DNA of 64,000 bases from Paracyclopina nana (Eukaryota > Arthropoda > Copepoda > Cyclopoida > Cyclopettidae): NCBI GenBank assembly GCA_019096065.1, contig JAGUCH010000002.1:14396501-14460500 (forward strand). The letters run 5' to 3'. This document shows positions 1-12,733 of the stretch, one piece after another. The translations under genes were made by a program, and so were the position numbers. Each line of letters starts with the position of its first letter. Position 1 is the stretch's first letter. Under the pieces are notes generated by a model. It was given only the letters and a program-made list of their open reading frames with translations, did no database searches and was not told where the DNA came from.

Positions 1-1798
1 GGTTATATTGTAAGTCAATCGTGGCAATTGTTTGCATAATTCCGTTGGATCACAACTGCATTTACGATTGCTAATTAATTTGGCAAAGCGCATCATCCCT
101 TTGTAAGCATTGACAATGGTGACATAATTACGAAATTTCTTAAACTTATTTCTGCTATCTTAAGATAGCATGAAATGTTGCAGAAAAATCATGATAAAGT
201 ATCATTACACAACTTTATATGCTATTTAACATCCACTGCATTCACCTAAGTCAAAACGTTTAATTTGGTACTTCTGCCCTCTGTAGGTTATTTCTATGGA
301 CGCTTATACGTCTGCTTAAGTAAAATCCAGCAGCTCTTTGAAGTATTTTTTAATGCTGATGACAAGAATGTTAGAAAATAAAGCATCCTTGAGCCGGCTC
401 ACTTTTATTGCACTCTCAAGTATATTTTGTTTGAAGAGCGTGAACACAAAAGAATCCCTACAACTATATCCACACTTATTTAGGATAGTGCCTCACAAAA
501 AAAACTTTTCGCCAGTAATCTGTTTCGGAATCCAGGCAAGATAGTAGGCCGCAGTGTAAGCAAACTGAATGTATATACACACATGATAGTGTGTGCACGT
601 ATTTGATAATCAAACTCTGCAGCTTTATGCATACATAGCATTGGCTGATCGCAACTTTAGTACAGCAGTTCAGTGTGATATCAGCAGCTAATATAGCTTT
701 GTCAGTGCACTACGAGATAAGCCAATTAAAACCTTCTTAAATTTGCCACTTTGGCCGCTGGTTGTGTCATTCATTCATTCATGCAAGCATAAAAAGCAGC
801 CCCATCATTCGCACCTATGACGTCACACCAAGACCGTAATTGCTTTATACCAGCGAGCTGCGAAGCAAGAGAAAGCCACATGGTAATAGCATAACCATGC
901 CTTTGCCAAATTGAAGTTTGGCCCGCTGTTCTTCAGGCCATTTGGGGGGCAAAAGGCAACTGATTGACAGATGGACAAGTGGGCAAAAACGACAAGTTCA
1001 ATTGTAGCCATGACAAGTCGCATTTCGAAACTATGTGAGTATAATAGCGCTATCTAGCATAATAGCTATGCTTGCAGTATATAGAGAAAGCTAAGAGAAA
1101 GTCCAGATGCGCGGGGACGGCGACGGCGACTAATACAAGATCTGCAAACAGTTCTGGGCCGGCTGTAAGCTAACAAAGTCCTCGTTTTTTTAGGCTGTTT
1201 TTCTATCTAGATGAATTTTGGTCACACCAAAATCGCTGCAATGGCAGGCATGACCAATAGACAGTCAGTGATAAGGACACAACAATAAACTTTTGTCCTC
1301 ATTCTCAAGGCTACAAACTGCTTATCATTATCTCATCGGCTTCAAGGGTAAGCTGTCAATCCAGTTTGTGAATAAGGAAAAAAGTCTATATAGCTGCTAA
1401 CGTCTTTAAATGGCCGTCTTTTGCTGCAAGTAGTGTGCAATTTCGCCTACATAAAATTTGGTAATTGTTGTAAATGTGCTTATGCCAGACCAACCTGAAG
1501 AAACGGGGTACATTAGAAATAAGGCTAAGTTTGCGGCTCATTTAACGGTTGAATTATTTTAATGATTTTTCTCAGTTTTCCATCCAACAATTTTGCTTCA
1601 AGTCCTTGAAACCCATTATTTTTATGCTCTTATTACCATAGTTGTCATTCGGCTTTGAATAAATGATCTTGTTACAATTTCCTAATAAGAAAAGCAATGA
1701 AAACGTCGTTTTCGCAATCAGCTCCCAAGTTACGGGTAAATATGCTACGTATATGTACCACGTAGTTTGCGATTTGAAAATATGCTAATGCGCCTTTA
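1..1798. other. AT-rich intergenic DNA, no gene recognised
   Basis: No long open frame, RNA gene or recognisable domain is visible on either strand. The short frames at 338-544 and 823-1023 have no family resemblance and no splice context. This is upstream flank of Vav and may hold its distal regulation, but no motif decides that. Confidence 0.5.
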
Positions 1799-2018
1799 GG
1801 CTCGGTTCATCTACAAATTACGGCCGAAATTATGTCATAATTTTTACTGAACTGAGATAAGTGCAGGGTATTTGGGTGAATATTTTAAATAAGCCTTAAT
1901 TTAATAGTAGAATTTCAAAGAAAAAATGTAAAAAAGTTATTTCGTCCCTTCTCAAATTGGCAAATATCAGCGTAATTTTGCTCAAAATTACTCCATAATT
2001 TTGTAGATGAACCGAACC
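1799..2018. mobile_element. PIF/Harbinger-like MITE (220 bp)
   Basis: The termini are inverted repeats (GGCTCGGTTCATCTACAAA at the left, its near-complement ending GATGAACCGAACC at the right). The element is flanked by the direct 3-bp repeat TTA (1796-1798 and 2019-2021). A TTA duplication and short terminal repeats fit PIF/Harbinger non-autonomous elements. A 222-bp relative with the same duplication lies at 59404-59625. No coding capacity. Confidence 0.65.
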
Positions 2019-2639
2019 TTAATTACCTATATAGCTAAGGTCGTAATTGCTAATTACAACACTGAGCGTAGAGAGACAAAAGAGCGTGAGTGCTATCGTT
2101 GATGGATGTGCTATGGCCTTTAGTGTCTTGTTTCTAGTGCCTCTTATATTGTAGATAGAAGCCTTTCAAGAAAAGCTTTATTTCTTCGCAGCCTCTCAGT
2201 TCGTGGGAAATCATCCGTCTTGTACTTGGATCGAGCTGATGGTGGCAGCATTATAAGCACATGTAAAACTGGATTTTCAAGTTTCATTTTAATTTTTGCA
2301 GTATAGTATATGTGAGTCATCACCTGAAAACTGCTGATGATGCAGTGTGCAAAAATGTGAGAAAAGTCAAATATTTGATTTATGGCAGGAAAAAAAGTAG
2401 CCAAGTCATCTTGGTACTAAATACGGTAATTGCTTAAGCGCACATAAACCATACATGCATATACACATCGGCTAAATGCTGCTGCATGACGCACGAGTTC
2501 CAATAAAAGAAAGCCAAATTATGCTGCGCGCTTTGACCCACTTTCTGAAGCTATAAGTGTATGTATGCTTTTAAAAGAAGGACAACTATACCGAGTATTG
2601 AGACTGCAGTAATCAGGCTTTTTTGCCATAGAAATCATC
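2019..2639. other. 5' flank of Vav
   Basis: No gene is seen. The stretch runs up to the Vav start codon and presumably contains its promoter and 5' UTR. No TATA box or initiator can be assigned with confidence. Confidence 0.35.
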
Positions 2640-5600
2640 ATGGAGGGCGAGCAAATGTGGCTGTCATGCGCGAAGTGGCTGTGTGCTCTGGGCGTTCTGC
2701 CTCCCAACCACAAAGTCATGATGCTCGATGCCACCATTCAAGATCTTGCGTATACGCTCCGCGATGGCGTGGTCCTGTGCGAAATCGCCTCCAGCCTCGA
2801 CGAGTCGAGCATCCCCTCCAAATTGGTCAACTACAGGCCTCAAATGGCGCAGGTTTTGTGCCTGAAAAACATTCGCCTCTTCCTGTCGGCGTGCAAAAAG
2901 TCCTTCGCGCTCAAAGAGGCCGACCTCTTCGAGCCGACCATGCTGTACAACTTCGAGGACTTTGCCAAGGTGCTGGCCACGTTGTCCGAGCTGTCTGCGA
3001 GCTCGAGGGTGCGGCTGGCGAGGCCGGATCTGGAGCCTTGGCCCTCGTCCCTGACGGCTAATTCGCCAGAGGTGGAAGAGGACGAGGAGGTGATTTACCA
3101 GAAGCTGGAATCGCAGGCCGCGGACGAGGAGACGTACAGGCAGTTTTACTTCAACCACCACGAGGGCAGCAATTATGGCTACGTGTGGAGCGACGAGGTC
3201 GACCACGTGGCCTCGTCGCCGTCCTCGGTTCGCCAAAGGGCGCGCAGGCAGTATTACACGAACGACCAGCAAGAGGAGATTTACGCCGACCTCGGGCTCA
3301 ACCGGGTGCAGAGCGGGCGCTCCGCGGCCTCGGGTCAAAGCGCGGCAGCGAGGCTGGCCGATTGGCCTTTCGAGCTGAAGAACAAGCACGACCATTGCCT
3401 GAACGAGCTGCTCCACACCGAAGCCACCTACGTGGACGTGCTCAACATGCTGCGGCGAAACTTCATCCGACCCATCACCACCATCAAGGAGACGGACAAG
3501 AAGATCATTTTCATGAACATCAAAGACTTGGGGGACGTGCACACGGCCTTCTTCAACAGCCTCTTCGACAGCGTGAAGCGCAACGGCATGGTCGGCGACG
3601 TCTTCATTGAATTCAAGGAGAAGTTTTTGAAGTACGCAGATTACTGCGCTGGACTCCAGCGGGCTCAAGAAACCGTGGAGAGGCTGTGCAAAGAAAGCAA
3701 GGAGGTGCAACGTGAGGTAGGATTTTAAGAGTGAAAACACTATGAGGATTTCGCGAGAAATCCTCATAGTATTTTACCGGGGAGCCTTTTAACATTGACA
3801 ACATCTCTACAGTTAGGCACTTGTAAATAGTACAGATCTAATTTTAGTACTTTCCGCGAAATCGCCATTTTCAGTAATGAAAGTTAGCGTTTCGCGGAAA
3901 AACGCGCACATAACGTGGCATATAATATATCTTAATAGTAACATGCAGGATAATTATGCTATACATAGTAGTTTTCTAATTGACGCATTGTAGCATGTGT
4001 ATACAACATATACAGTTTGACCGTTCAAAATTGGACGGTGCGGGAATCAAAAGTTTGTGTAATGAATTCATGAATTTTGAGGCTTAATGGGTATCGTTGG
4101 AAAGCTTGAACCTTTGGACATCTTTTTTGTTTTGTGACAAAATGAAAAATATTATTGTGGTTTCCGCGTGTCAGCTAAAAATACATTAAGCATTAGTTTT
4201 TTCGTGACATTTTTCTGCGTTGCCTTGGGAAAATTGAATTTTCCCGGTGTTTTCCTCTTTCGATTGATTTTTTTCTACTTTTACAAAAAAGATGGAAAAA
4301 GGCTCAATCTTTCCAACGATATCATTTAAAAGTCCTGTATTTTTTGAATATGCGACAAAAAGTTTAGATTCCTGTACCGTTCAATTTTGAACGGTCAGAC
4401 TGTATATAGGAATTGCTAGTTGTGGAAAGCAATTTACATATATAGATGTTGTGTATGTTATGCTTAGCATACTTTGCTGACAGTTCTTTTTCTTGATCAG
4501 ATCATGAGATGTGAGACGGAGGCCAACGAAGCAATCAAGAAACGCATCAGATTGAACGAGATGCTCGTCGTGCCCATGCAAAGAATCCTCAAATACCATT
4601 TGCTTTTGGACACGCTCGCGAAGGAGTCGCACGAGGGCAGCGAGGAAAAGCGGTCGTTCGAACAAGCCCACAAGGCGATGATTGACGTGGCCAATTACAT
4701 TAACGAGGTGAAACGGGACACTGAGCAAATCCACAACATCAACGAGATCCAGAAGAGCATCTCGTGCCTGCCAGAAAACACCAAGCTGGTGGAGTATGGA
4801 CGGCTTCGTAAAGATGGCGAGCTGAAGGTGCAGAGTCACGAGCCTGGCCCCAAGTACCGAGCCCGCTGGGTCTTCCTCTTCGACAAGTTCATCATAGTCA
4901 GCAAGTCCACCAAGGAGGAGACGTACAAGATCAAGGAGCTCCTGAGGGTCGAGGACTACAGAGTGCAAGACATGCCCACTCCGGATGCCAGTAGCAACTC
5001 GATGAGCAGCAGCGAAGTGGTGAAGGCCGCGGGCCGACGCGTGATGCGACGAGACTCCACCAGATGGACGCATGCTTTCATGCTCGTCCACATTGAAAAG
5101 GCCAATGCGTACACGATCTTTGCACGGACCACGGAGGACAAGCTGCAATGGATGGAGGCACTGAACGAGGCATTCAATGACACAAACTTCCAAGTCGGAG
5201 ATCATGCCCTCGTCATGTTCACCTTCGAAAAGCCGACCACCTGCGACGTCTGCTACAAACTACTCAAGGGCATTTTCTTCCAAGGCTTCAAGTGTGGCAG
5301 GTGCTCGCGATCCGTGCACAAAAAATGCGCAACAGACTTGCCCTCGGTGTGTGGCCTTGAGCCGCCTGCTCTGCCACCAAGGCCAAATTTGATGAGCCAC
5401 CACCACATCAATTCGCTCAGCAATGGCGACTCTTGGGAGGAGGGGAAAAGCTCCGCAGATGAAATGGCCTCGGCGAGGTCGTCCTCGGCCTCGTTGATGC
5501 TGATGAGCAGGCAGGGAAGCGACACGTCCACCAACTCGCTGATCATGGCAACGCAAATGAACCCTTTGAGCATTTCGTCAGAGTCCAGCAAATACTCAAG

Positions 5601-8600
5601 GTGAGTAGTCTATTGGCTCGAAGATACCGAGATGCCCCTTGAGATCATCGACTGTTGCCATGTTCCCTCACATGACAAGGAGGTCATAAAAATAATGGCC
5701 TCCTTCCTCACGTGCTTCTTTTTCTTAATGATGCATCATTTTCAGTCGGACCGTTCACCCTGACTACATTAATACGAGACTGGAAGACCACACATGGTGA
5801 GAAACTTAATCTAATTACACATAATTATTAATTTAAAATTTAATTAAAAAATATAATTTAAAAAAAATCAGATTTATGCCCTGTTCATCTACTCTACTTA
5901 TTCGTAATTTTCTTGTCTTACCTTACGAAAAAAGTTGCCGTAGCTTAGGGGGGTTTCCATGTGTGGCCTGGTCATTTCCTGCGTTCAAAAATTGTTCAAC
6001 ATTGACGTTTTTGGAGTATAGAGTATCATGAAAAAGGTACCTTCATGACACAAAGAATAGTGTCGAGGAGTGACCAGCAAAATGACCATGTTACAAGCAA
6101 CCAAAACAAACTTAACCAGACGACTTGACTAATTTTTCCGCTTTTCTTAACAAAAAGAGCCCAACTTTGCCAGCTGTGACTTTCTGTTTTCATTGGTAAC
6201 TCTTGATGAAAATGAAGCTTTCTTGCCCAACCAGAAATTCTGAGCCCTCATACGCCAAAAAAACTCTCAGTAAAACTTACACGTTTTATCAACATTGAGT
6301 TTTAGTCATTATGTAACATTAACTGCCTTGATACCTAGGTAAAATCGATAACACCCATTTTCCTTGTCACATTCGATTTTTTCCAATTTTTTTACTTAGT
6401 TGGTATGGAAGTTAATGTTACATAATGACATAAACTCAACCTGGGTAAAACGAAGGAGTGCTAACACGTTACAATAACTTTCAGAAAACTTAGGAAAATT
6501 TCTGGTTGGGTGTTGATGTCCTTCAGAGTTGTGCTGTGTTGTGATGTGACAAATTTTGGTAACTATGCTGCAGTCTGTGTCAAGTTTTGGTCACATTGTG
6601 TCAAAAAACCCTAGATGACCAGGCCTGTGGTGCTTTTTTTTACTCTGAGTTACCAAAACTTGACATGACCATCAGTGCTAAATTTTCCATGTTGGTGTTT
6701 TTGTAAGAAAAAGTGGATGAATGAAATGAGTTATGAATTAAAGTTTGTCTTGGCTTCATGTCCATCTGGCAGTCACTCCTTGACACCGCAGTGCACCGTC
6801 ACTATTACCCATTGCATAGCACACAGCTACCATTTTTTGACACTATCACTCATGTACTGTTTTTTGACACACCACATGGAAAGAGCCTAAGGGCCTGGTC
6901 ATCGAAGGCTTTTTGTCACTAATGCTGTGTTCACCTACAAAGGAAATTTTTTCCTTCCGTTAAATTGCGTGTTACTTAAGCCTCCTATTTCAGAACTGAT
7001 AATTTTTACTCACTTTTCCGACCTCTTTTGGTTATATAAGCTAGAAGTGTTCTGATTAATCAGAAGTACGAAAACTTAAACATTTCGTTTAAGGCTGTCG
7101 TAAGATTTTAAGGAAATGAGGCATAGATGAACACCCTATAAGTGACCAAAACTTGACACATAGAGCAATGAAGTTACCAAAATTTGTCACATTGCAACAC
7201 AGCACAACTCAGACAGACACAAAGAAAAAAGTTTGTTTTTCTTCATGAGTTACCAGTGTCAACAGAAAGTCGCAGCAGGCAAAGTTGGGCTCTTTTTGGT
7301 AAAAAAGAGAGGAAAAATTAATCAAGTCATCTGGTTAAGTTTGTTGTGGTTGGTAGTTACATGGTTATCTGCTTGTCACTCCTTGACACTATTCTTTGCG
7401 TCATGAAGTTACCTTTTTCATGACACTCCAAAAATATCAATATGATTTTTTTAACTAAATGACCAGGCTCCCACTGAACTAATGCAACATTCGAAAGAAT
7501 CCCCTTGCGTTTGGACAGCATAAACCAACGTGAGTTTGGAATGTCAGCCCTTGAACAATGGCAAATCAATATTGATTTAGTCAACCCAAGCTAGTAAGAG
7601 CTTAACTTGACTAACTCGCTAACCCGATTCGTATGCTAACAGCAGGTCTTACGCTCACTTGAGACAATTTTTGTCGCTATAGAAAACCGTCTATTTCTTG
7701 TGAGACTGCTAAAGTTACGACTGAAATAGTCGTTGTAGATGAACAGTGCATAACTGATCACATTTCGGATGACAACTTAAAGGGGAAATTTAACATATTC
7801 CATGGAAGCGACTTCTCAGCCCTCGAAATTAGGAAAAGTGGCAGATTTCGAAATTGTAAGAAATATCTCTAATATGAAAGACTATGGTCATAGGTATAAT
7901 GTGGTGTTCATCTATTGAGGAAAGGACGATCCTTCGAATAGCTGTAGCACGTTGAGAGCCAGAGTAAAAAACTATGAGTTAGTGCTGATTGTTAAAAGTT
8001 GATTTTTTAATTCCTGATAGTTTTTTCTCCAAATAATCCTAGCTACGAAACTGACAAAGGCTTGAATTAAAAGTCTCGTTAAGGTAAGATGACGTAGATG
8101 AACACCTCATTAGCTATCTAACGGCTTTCATTAATTGGCATCGTTGCTCAACAGTTGCCCCTAAAAAGTTTGCAAAAATGTTAGGTATTGGAATTACAAT
8201 TTTCAGATGATTTCAAGGCTTTTCTTGCAAATTGGAAATAGCAACTAAGTCAACTGTCTTCCCAATTTGCAAAATGGTGTAAAATCGCAAACTGCTGCCA
8301 CCATAAATCAATTCAGCAATTCAGAACATTTTAAGAGCGCCATTTTACCAAAATATCTCGATACTATCGCGGTGCTATCATTCGATGTAAACTCAGCCTA
8401 AAATATCGTGGCAAGAAAATAAATGCCATTAAAAAAGCTGGGCTTCCCTCTTTGATACTTTGGCTGACCTTAAAGCAAGAAGAAATTACGCATTGAAGAA
8501 AGACCAGAGGTCTCCTTCTTCCGAAGCATAACATTTACACTATCATTGTGAGCTAGTAGTATTTTCCGCTTTGACATAAAGCTATTTTAAGGCTTTAAGG

Positions 8601-9385
8601 CTATTCAGTATCCAACTTTCGTGGAATTATTTTGATTTTCCTTTGAAACTTTTGGGAATTCATGTAATCAGTTAATTTTGGGCATTTGCGACAAAAAATC
8701 AAATTCTGGAAAATAGCTCAAATATGAGGTATTGAGAGATGCGAAACTGGGCGTGGCCTTTTGCAAATTTGAGCCACGCAACTTCTACACAAGACTAAAA
8801 TTTCTAGAGTTTTTACACAAGACCCGGCGAGCGATACGTTGTGACGTGGCTCAAAACTAAGCCACGGCCAACGGAAAAGGGAAAGAAAAAGTGAGAATTT
8901 ATCTTATTTTTTTGTGAAGGTATGTTGGGGACATGGATCGCGAAACTGCCAACCAAGTGCTGGATCCGTTCCCGAGTGGCGCATTTTTGGTCCGCTGCGG
9001 TCGCAAAGGCTACGCGCTCAGCCTCAAAACAGAGGCCGACGTGAAGCACATGGTGATCATTGGCAGCGAGCATGAAGACTACTGCTTTTCCGAAAATCAC
9101 AAATTCAGCTCCATCGTCGAATTGGTGTCTTGGTACAGCCGCAATTCCCTCCGAGAGAGCTTCCAAGGACTGGACACAACCCTCCAATTCCCAATTGGCG
9201 AGCTAAGCCTCGTGGAGGCCAAGTATGAGTACACGCCGACCTCTGAAGACAACAACACGTTGGCATTGGCTATGGGCGATCGTGTCACAGTCGTAGACAA
9301 ATTGAACAATAAAGATTGGTGGATGGCCCACAATGGCAGTCGGATCGGATACATTCCCAGGGCTTTTGTCACCGAGATCAGATAA
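2640..9385 (+). CDS. Vav: Vav-family Rho guanine nucleotide exchange factor (4 exons)
   Basis: Vav is a cytoplasmic Rho/Rac exchange factor switched on by tyrosine phosphorylation downstream of receptors. The exons read are 2640-3716, 4501-5600, 5746-5796 and 8920-9385, all with GT-AG borders and compatible phases, giving about 897 residues. Domains in order: calponin homology (about 1-120); acidic segment with candidate regulatory tyrosines (EEVIYQKL, Y153; EEIYADL, Y215, matching the autoinhibitory DEIYEDL motif of Vav1); DH (about 250-430, with LVVPMQRILKYHLLL); PH (about 455-585); C1 zinc finger (about 594-643, H-C-C-C-C-H-C-C set); proline motif PALPPRP; SH2 (about 743-825, FLVR present); one C-terminal SH3. 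The N-terminal SH3 of vertebrate Vavs is absent. Intron 3 (3.1 kb) is full of foldback repeats. AATAAA at about 9539 is a likely polyadenylation signal. Confidence 0.95.
4013..4402. mobile_element. Tc1/mariner-like MITE in Vav intron 1
   Basis: A 390-bp segment has inverted ends beginning CAGTYTGACCGTTCAAAATTG and is bracketed by TA on both sides (4011-4012 and 4403-4404). CAGT-type termini with a TA duplication are the mark of Tc1/mariner elements. No transposase frame is present. Confidence 0.7.
5966..7468. repeat. Nested foldback element in Vav intron 3
   Basis: Arms of about 230-270 bp at 5966-6230 and about 7235-7468 are inverted copies (both start GCCTGGTCATTT reading inward). Between them lies a second palindrome at about 6226-6512 with ends CCCAACCAGAAATT. 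Further GGCCTGGTCAT copies at about 6608 and 6892 suggest repeated insertion. No target-site duplication was recognised, so the class is unknown. Confidence 0.6.
7913..8106. mobile_element. Short MITE with GGTGTTCATCTA ends
   Basis: Inverted ends GGTGTTCATCTA and TAGATGAACACC enclose about 194 bp of non-coding DNA in Vav intron 3. The ends resemble the PIF/Harbinger-like MITEs elsewhere in the window, but the duplication is ambiguous here. Lone end motifs of the same family occur near 5880, 6925, 7130 and 7730. Confidence 0.45.
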
Positions 9386-9722
9386 ATAACGCAGCTTTCC
9401 TTTGTGATACATCTATTATGATATACGCTACCTTTGTCACTAGTTACACAGCTACTGATAAATACACAGCCATTCTAGTCAATTTTCCTATTTTTACAAC
9501 CTAGCTGCTCTATTTTTTACCGCCCATTACATTTGCCAATAAAAAAGGGAGATGAAAATAGCTAAAATTGAAGATGATGACCTTTGTCGTTTTTCCTCTG
9601 CCAGACCTAAGTGACCTATCATTGTTGAGAAAATGCCTTAGTTTAAGCAGCGAGACAGCACTTTGTAAAAATTAAGCTTTAGAGGTCTAACTAATAAATC
9701 GTAATTATTTCATAGAGGATCA
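9386..9722. other. Shared 3' flank of Vav and CDC45
   Basis: The space between two converging genes. It holds AATAAA at about 9539 for Vav. No clear complementary signal for CDC45 was found, and nothing else is recognised. Confidence 0.45.
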
Positions 9723-11831
9723 TCAATTGAGAAGGGATACGAGGCCGTCAAAGAACTTGGATCGGTCCTCCGTTTTCAGCTGAATTACAGATGCGTCGAA
9801 ATAATCCAAAAGGTACCTTGACCCCGTCCGTTTGGCTGCTTGCTCAAAGGCCTTCCCCAGCAGGTTCTTGCGAGTGCGATCAGTGACAGGGGGCACGCCC
9901 AGGACCAGACAGGTGCCCTTGTCGTGGTCCAAAGGTGCAGACACGACAAGAGGCAAGTTCTGCACCTTCTTTCCACCGGTCATCACAACGTGAGCCTTGA
10001 GCGTCGCATGGGCCAGAAGGGCAAGGCAGTTGGCGTTGCCAAAGGCCCGTGAATCTGGGGTGCCCTCCTGGATGACTGCATACAAAAAGGGGCCAGCACA
10101 GACGATGGTCCGCAAGTCCAAGAAGGTCTGCACTTGGCGCATGATGAGGCTTAACTTTTCTTTGGCCTTTTCGATGCCTGTCTCCAGCACGTCGATCTGT
10201 GACCTTGACAAACTTTTCAAAGCTTCTAGGAAATTATCTGCGGGGCTCAGCTGGTTGGACTTGGATTGTTGGCCCTCGTCCGACCCTGGCATTCTTGAGG
10301 CCTAGAAAACAAAAGGAGAATATTTTTGTGCTAAAAGGATCGCCATAAATCATAGTGCAGGCAACTGCTGTATGCTTGCTAATGCCAGAAGGACCGTTTA
10401 CGCAACTAACAAAATGGGAACAAATTGGCCATTAGAGTAGCCATTCTAGCCTAAAATTTGAATATTCTTAGAAACGCATTCATAAACGTAGGTAGTGAGT
10501 AAATATAAGAGGAAACCTTGTAAAAAAATCTAGACGTCATCTGCATGGAGGAATGAGGAGGGCTTTAAAATTCTGCAGTAGTAATTCTGAATTACCGTCT
10601 GGTGTTCAAGCAAGGCCAGCACAGCAAAGACGACGTCGGCAGCGCAAAACTTGTGTCGGAAGCCAAAAGAGGCCGTGAATGAATTGTATGTGATGTCGTC
10701 CAGGCCGTATTTCTCAGCCTTCTCCTCGAAGATTTGCCTGACGTCATTCCTAAGCCCCAAGTCCATCGTGGAGAATTTCTGCCTGCATTGCACCAAAGGC
10801 AGTCCTAGCTCGGCCAAGAACTCGCTCAACTTCTGCTTGCCTTTCAACGTCCACATCTTGAACTTGGCAGCAGTGTACACGGTGTGCTGGAGGCTCTCAA
10901 AGAGGCTCCAGTGTCGGTACAAATTCAAGTTGAGCTCCTTGTCAAAACTGAGCTTCATGCTCCCTATGGACCGCGAATTGGTGTTGTCCCCATCCGAGGT
11001 GATCATATTCACATTCAGCCTCGACACATGGTCTCTCAGGTCTCCAGACCCAATGAGGTATTTGTCAGCTTCGCTCTTCAGCATCAAATGCAGTTCAGTG
11101 TGGCCAACAATAGCCCACCAGAGCAAGTCATTGGTATCTCGAGACATTTTCCAGGCTAGCACATACATGTGAAAAGCAGTCGAGGGCCCCGTGTAGCTAA
11201 ACTGCTGGTACTCAAACAAGACTTTGCCTCGTTGCTCCTCCCACAGCCTGCGCTCCCTTCTTTTCAGGATGGTGTTTTCATCATAGCGGCTTTTCTTGTT
11301 GCTGAATTCGGTATCATCGTCAGACTGCTCTTCCTCAGACTCATCTCGAAAAACAGTGTCATAATCGGGAATGTCTTCTTCTTCCTCTGGATTCATGAGA
11401 AGGCGAATTTGTCCGTCATTGTAGACATTGCACACATCGATGGGACGATGCGAGTCGGCCACGAAAATCACCAAATCCTCTGGAGGATCCAGGAAATCCA
11501 CAAGATCGATGGAAGCGCCACAGTTGATCATGACGACATACCGCACGCCACATCCCTCGCCCACGTTGTCCTCGAAAGCCTTGATGAGATCGCTTTTGCC
11601 CTGAATGGGCACCAACGTGTAGAGGACATTGTCGCATTGCAGCAACGTCTGAAGGATTTTGACTGCGCACACCGAATCTACGTCAATGTTTGCGACTAGC
11701 AAAATGCGCTCGTGTTGCAAAAGGTCGAAAAAGTCCTTTCTGATGTCCTGAACGAACATTTTGTTGCCGACTAGGACATTTATCACATCATTCAAACTTG
11801 CCTTGTCTAAATTCAATAGATTGCCTAGCAC
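9723..11831 (-). CDS. CDC45: CDC45, replicative helicase (CMG) subunit (2 exons)
   Basis: CDC45 joins MCM2-7 and GINS to form the nuclear replicative helicase. Two minus-strand exons are read: 11831-10596 and 10301-9723, with intron 10595-10303 and phase 0. Landmarks are an N-terminal DHH-like fold with LLVANIDVDSVCAVKILQ and VYNDGQIRLL, the acidic insert with a basic run (EEEQSDDDTEF), FSYTGPS, LLWWAIVG and RHWSLFESL, and in exon 2 GPFLYAVIQEGTPD and the C-terminal EDRSKFFDGLVSLLN. Length is about 604 residues from 11831. The vertebrate protein starts at the methionine that lies here at 11759, giving 580 residues, so that start is a strong alternative. A frame extension past the donor at 10595 reaches a stop and was discarded. 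It is divergent from the CLK kinase. Confidence 0.93.
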
Positions 11832-12733
11832 TTCGCTGGTTAATTGTTATTGTTGTATTTTTCCCGGGAAAATTTGTTTTAATATCGCTCAGCATTTCGA
11901 AATGGAAAGCTATGAAAGCATTATACAGAGGCAGGGAATTGAAATATACAGTTTTTAAATGACGCACAAGTAAATAGTTCTAAGATTTGTCTAATGTGTA
12001 GTTCAATTTTGAGGTGTTATTCATGTTCAATTAAAAGACAAAGCTAGTAGACCAGACCTCTATTGAAATGTTGAGAATGAATTTGACCGAGCCCGTTATA
12101 GATTTTTGAGACAATTTTGAATTCTTTTGATCGTCAAATTGCGGGAAGTTAAAAAAGAAGAATGGTCATTAATGGCTTTGTCTAATTTTCTGCTAAATCA
12201 GACAGTGCTTGTCAGTACAACTAGTTTTTAGCTAGCTTCTAAAAGTGGCAACTTTGCGGAAAGTCGCAGATTTGCACAAGCTCGAGTCGGAAATCGAACC
12301 GATTCGAGAGAGAACGCCATTTTTCGCGACAGCTGACTTTCCAAAGTGTTCAAAAAAGAAAAACGGAAAATTTGACGTTGAAACGCTCGTGGCTCTTTTG
12401 ATCCCGATGATTAACCATTTGTGTCCTCCGTGGTAGTCACGGCAATTTGGCATTCATAGTTCCATGAATGTGATCGCACTCGTTTGCAGTGCTGTAAACA
12501 GTGCCTACGTTGACTTGATCAAGGTGAAACTCGTGGCAGATCGGCGGGTTGCCTAGAAGACACTTTTTCCCTCTTTACCAAAATTAAACTAACAAATCAC
12601 GTTCTCTTCCAGCCTTTGCATGAATGGTGTGATTTGCTGCAGCACATCGCGTCGTATTTCTGTTGTTTTACTTTCGTTTTCCCGCTGCCGCCGTGGTAAA
12701 GCCCAAGTCGTCACACTTTCTCTATATTTATAG
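11832..12733. promoter_or_regulatory. Intergenic region between divergent CDC45 and CLK genes
   Basis: A 0.9-kb gap between two start codons pointing apart, so it should contain both promoters. A 63-residue open frame at 12245-12436 has no recognisable features. No TATA box or clear CpG cluster was identified. Confidence 0.45.

Noticed and set aside
2664..3767. 367-residue open frame antisense to Vav exon 1 (and the plus-strand frames at 2561-3061, 3175-3378 and 3185-3610)
   Set aside because: These are shadow frames of GC-rich Vav coding sequence, low in complexity and without family features.
10530..10593. Continuation of CDC45 exon 1 to a stop at 10530
   Set aside because: The sequence after ACG/GTAATT has no CDC45 similarity, while splicing to 10301 restores the conserved C-terminus in phase.
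12245..12436. 63-residue frame between CDC45 and CLK
   Set aside because: No homology, no splice context, and it lies in the presumed shared promoter.
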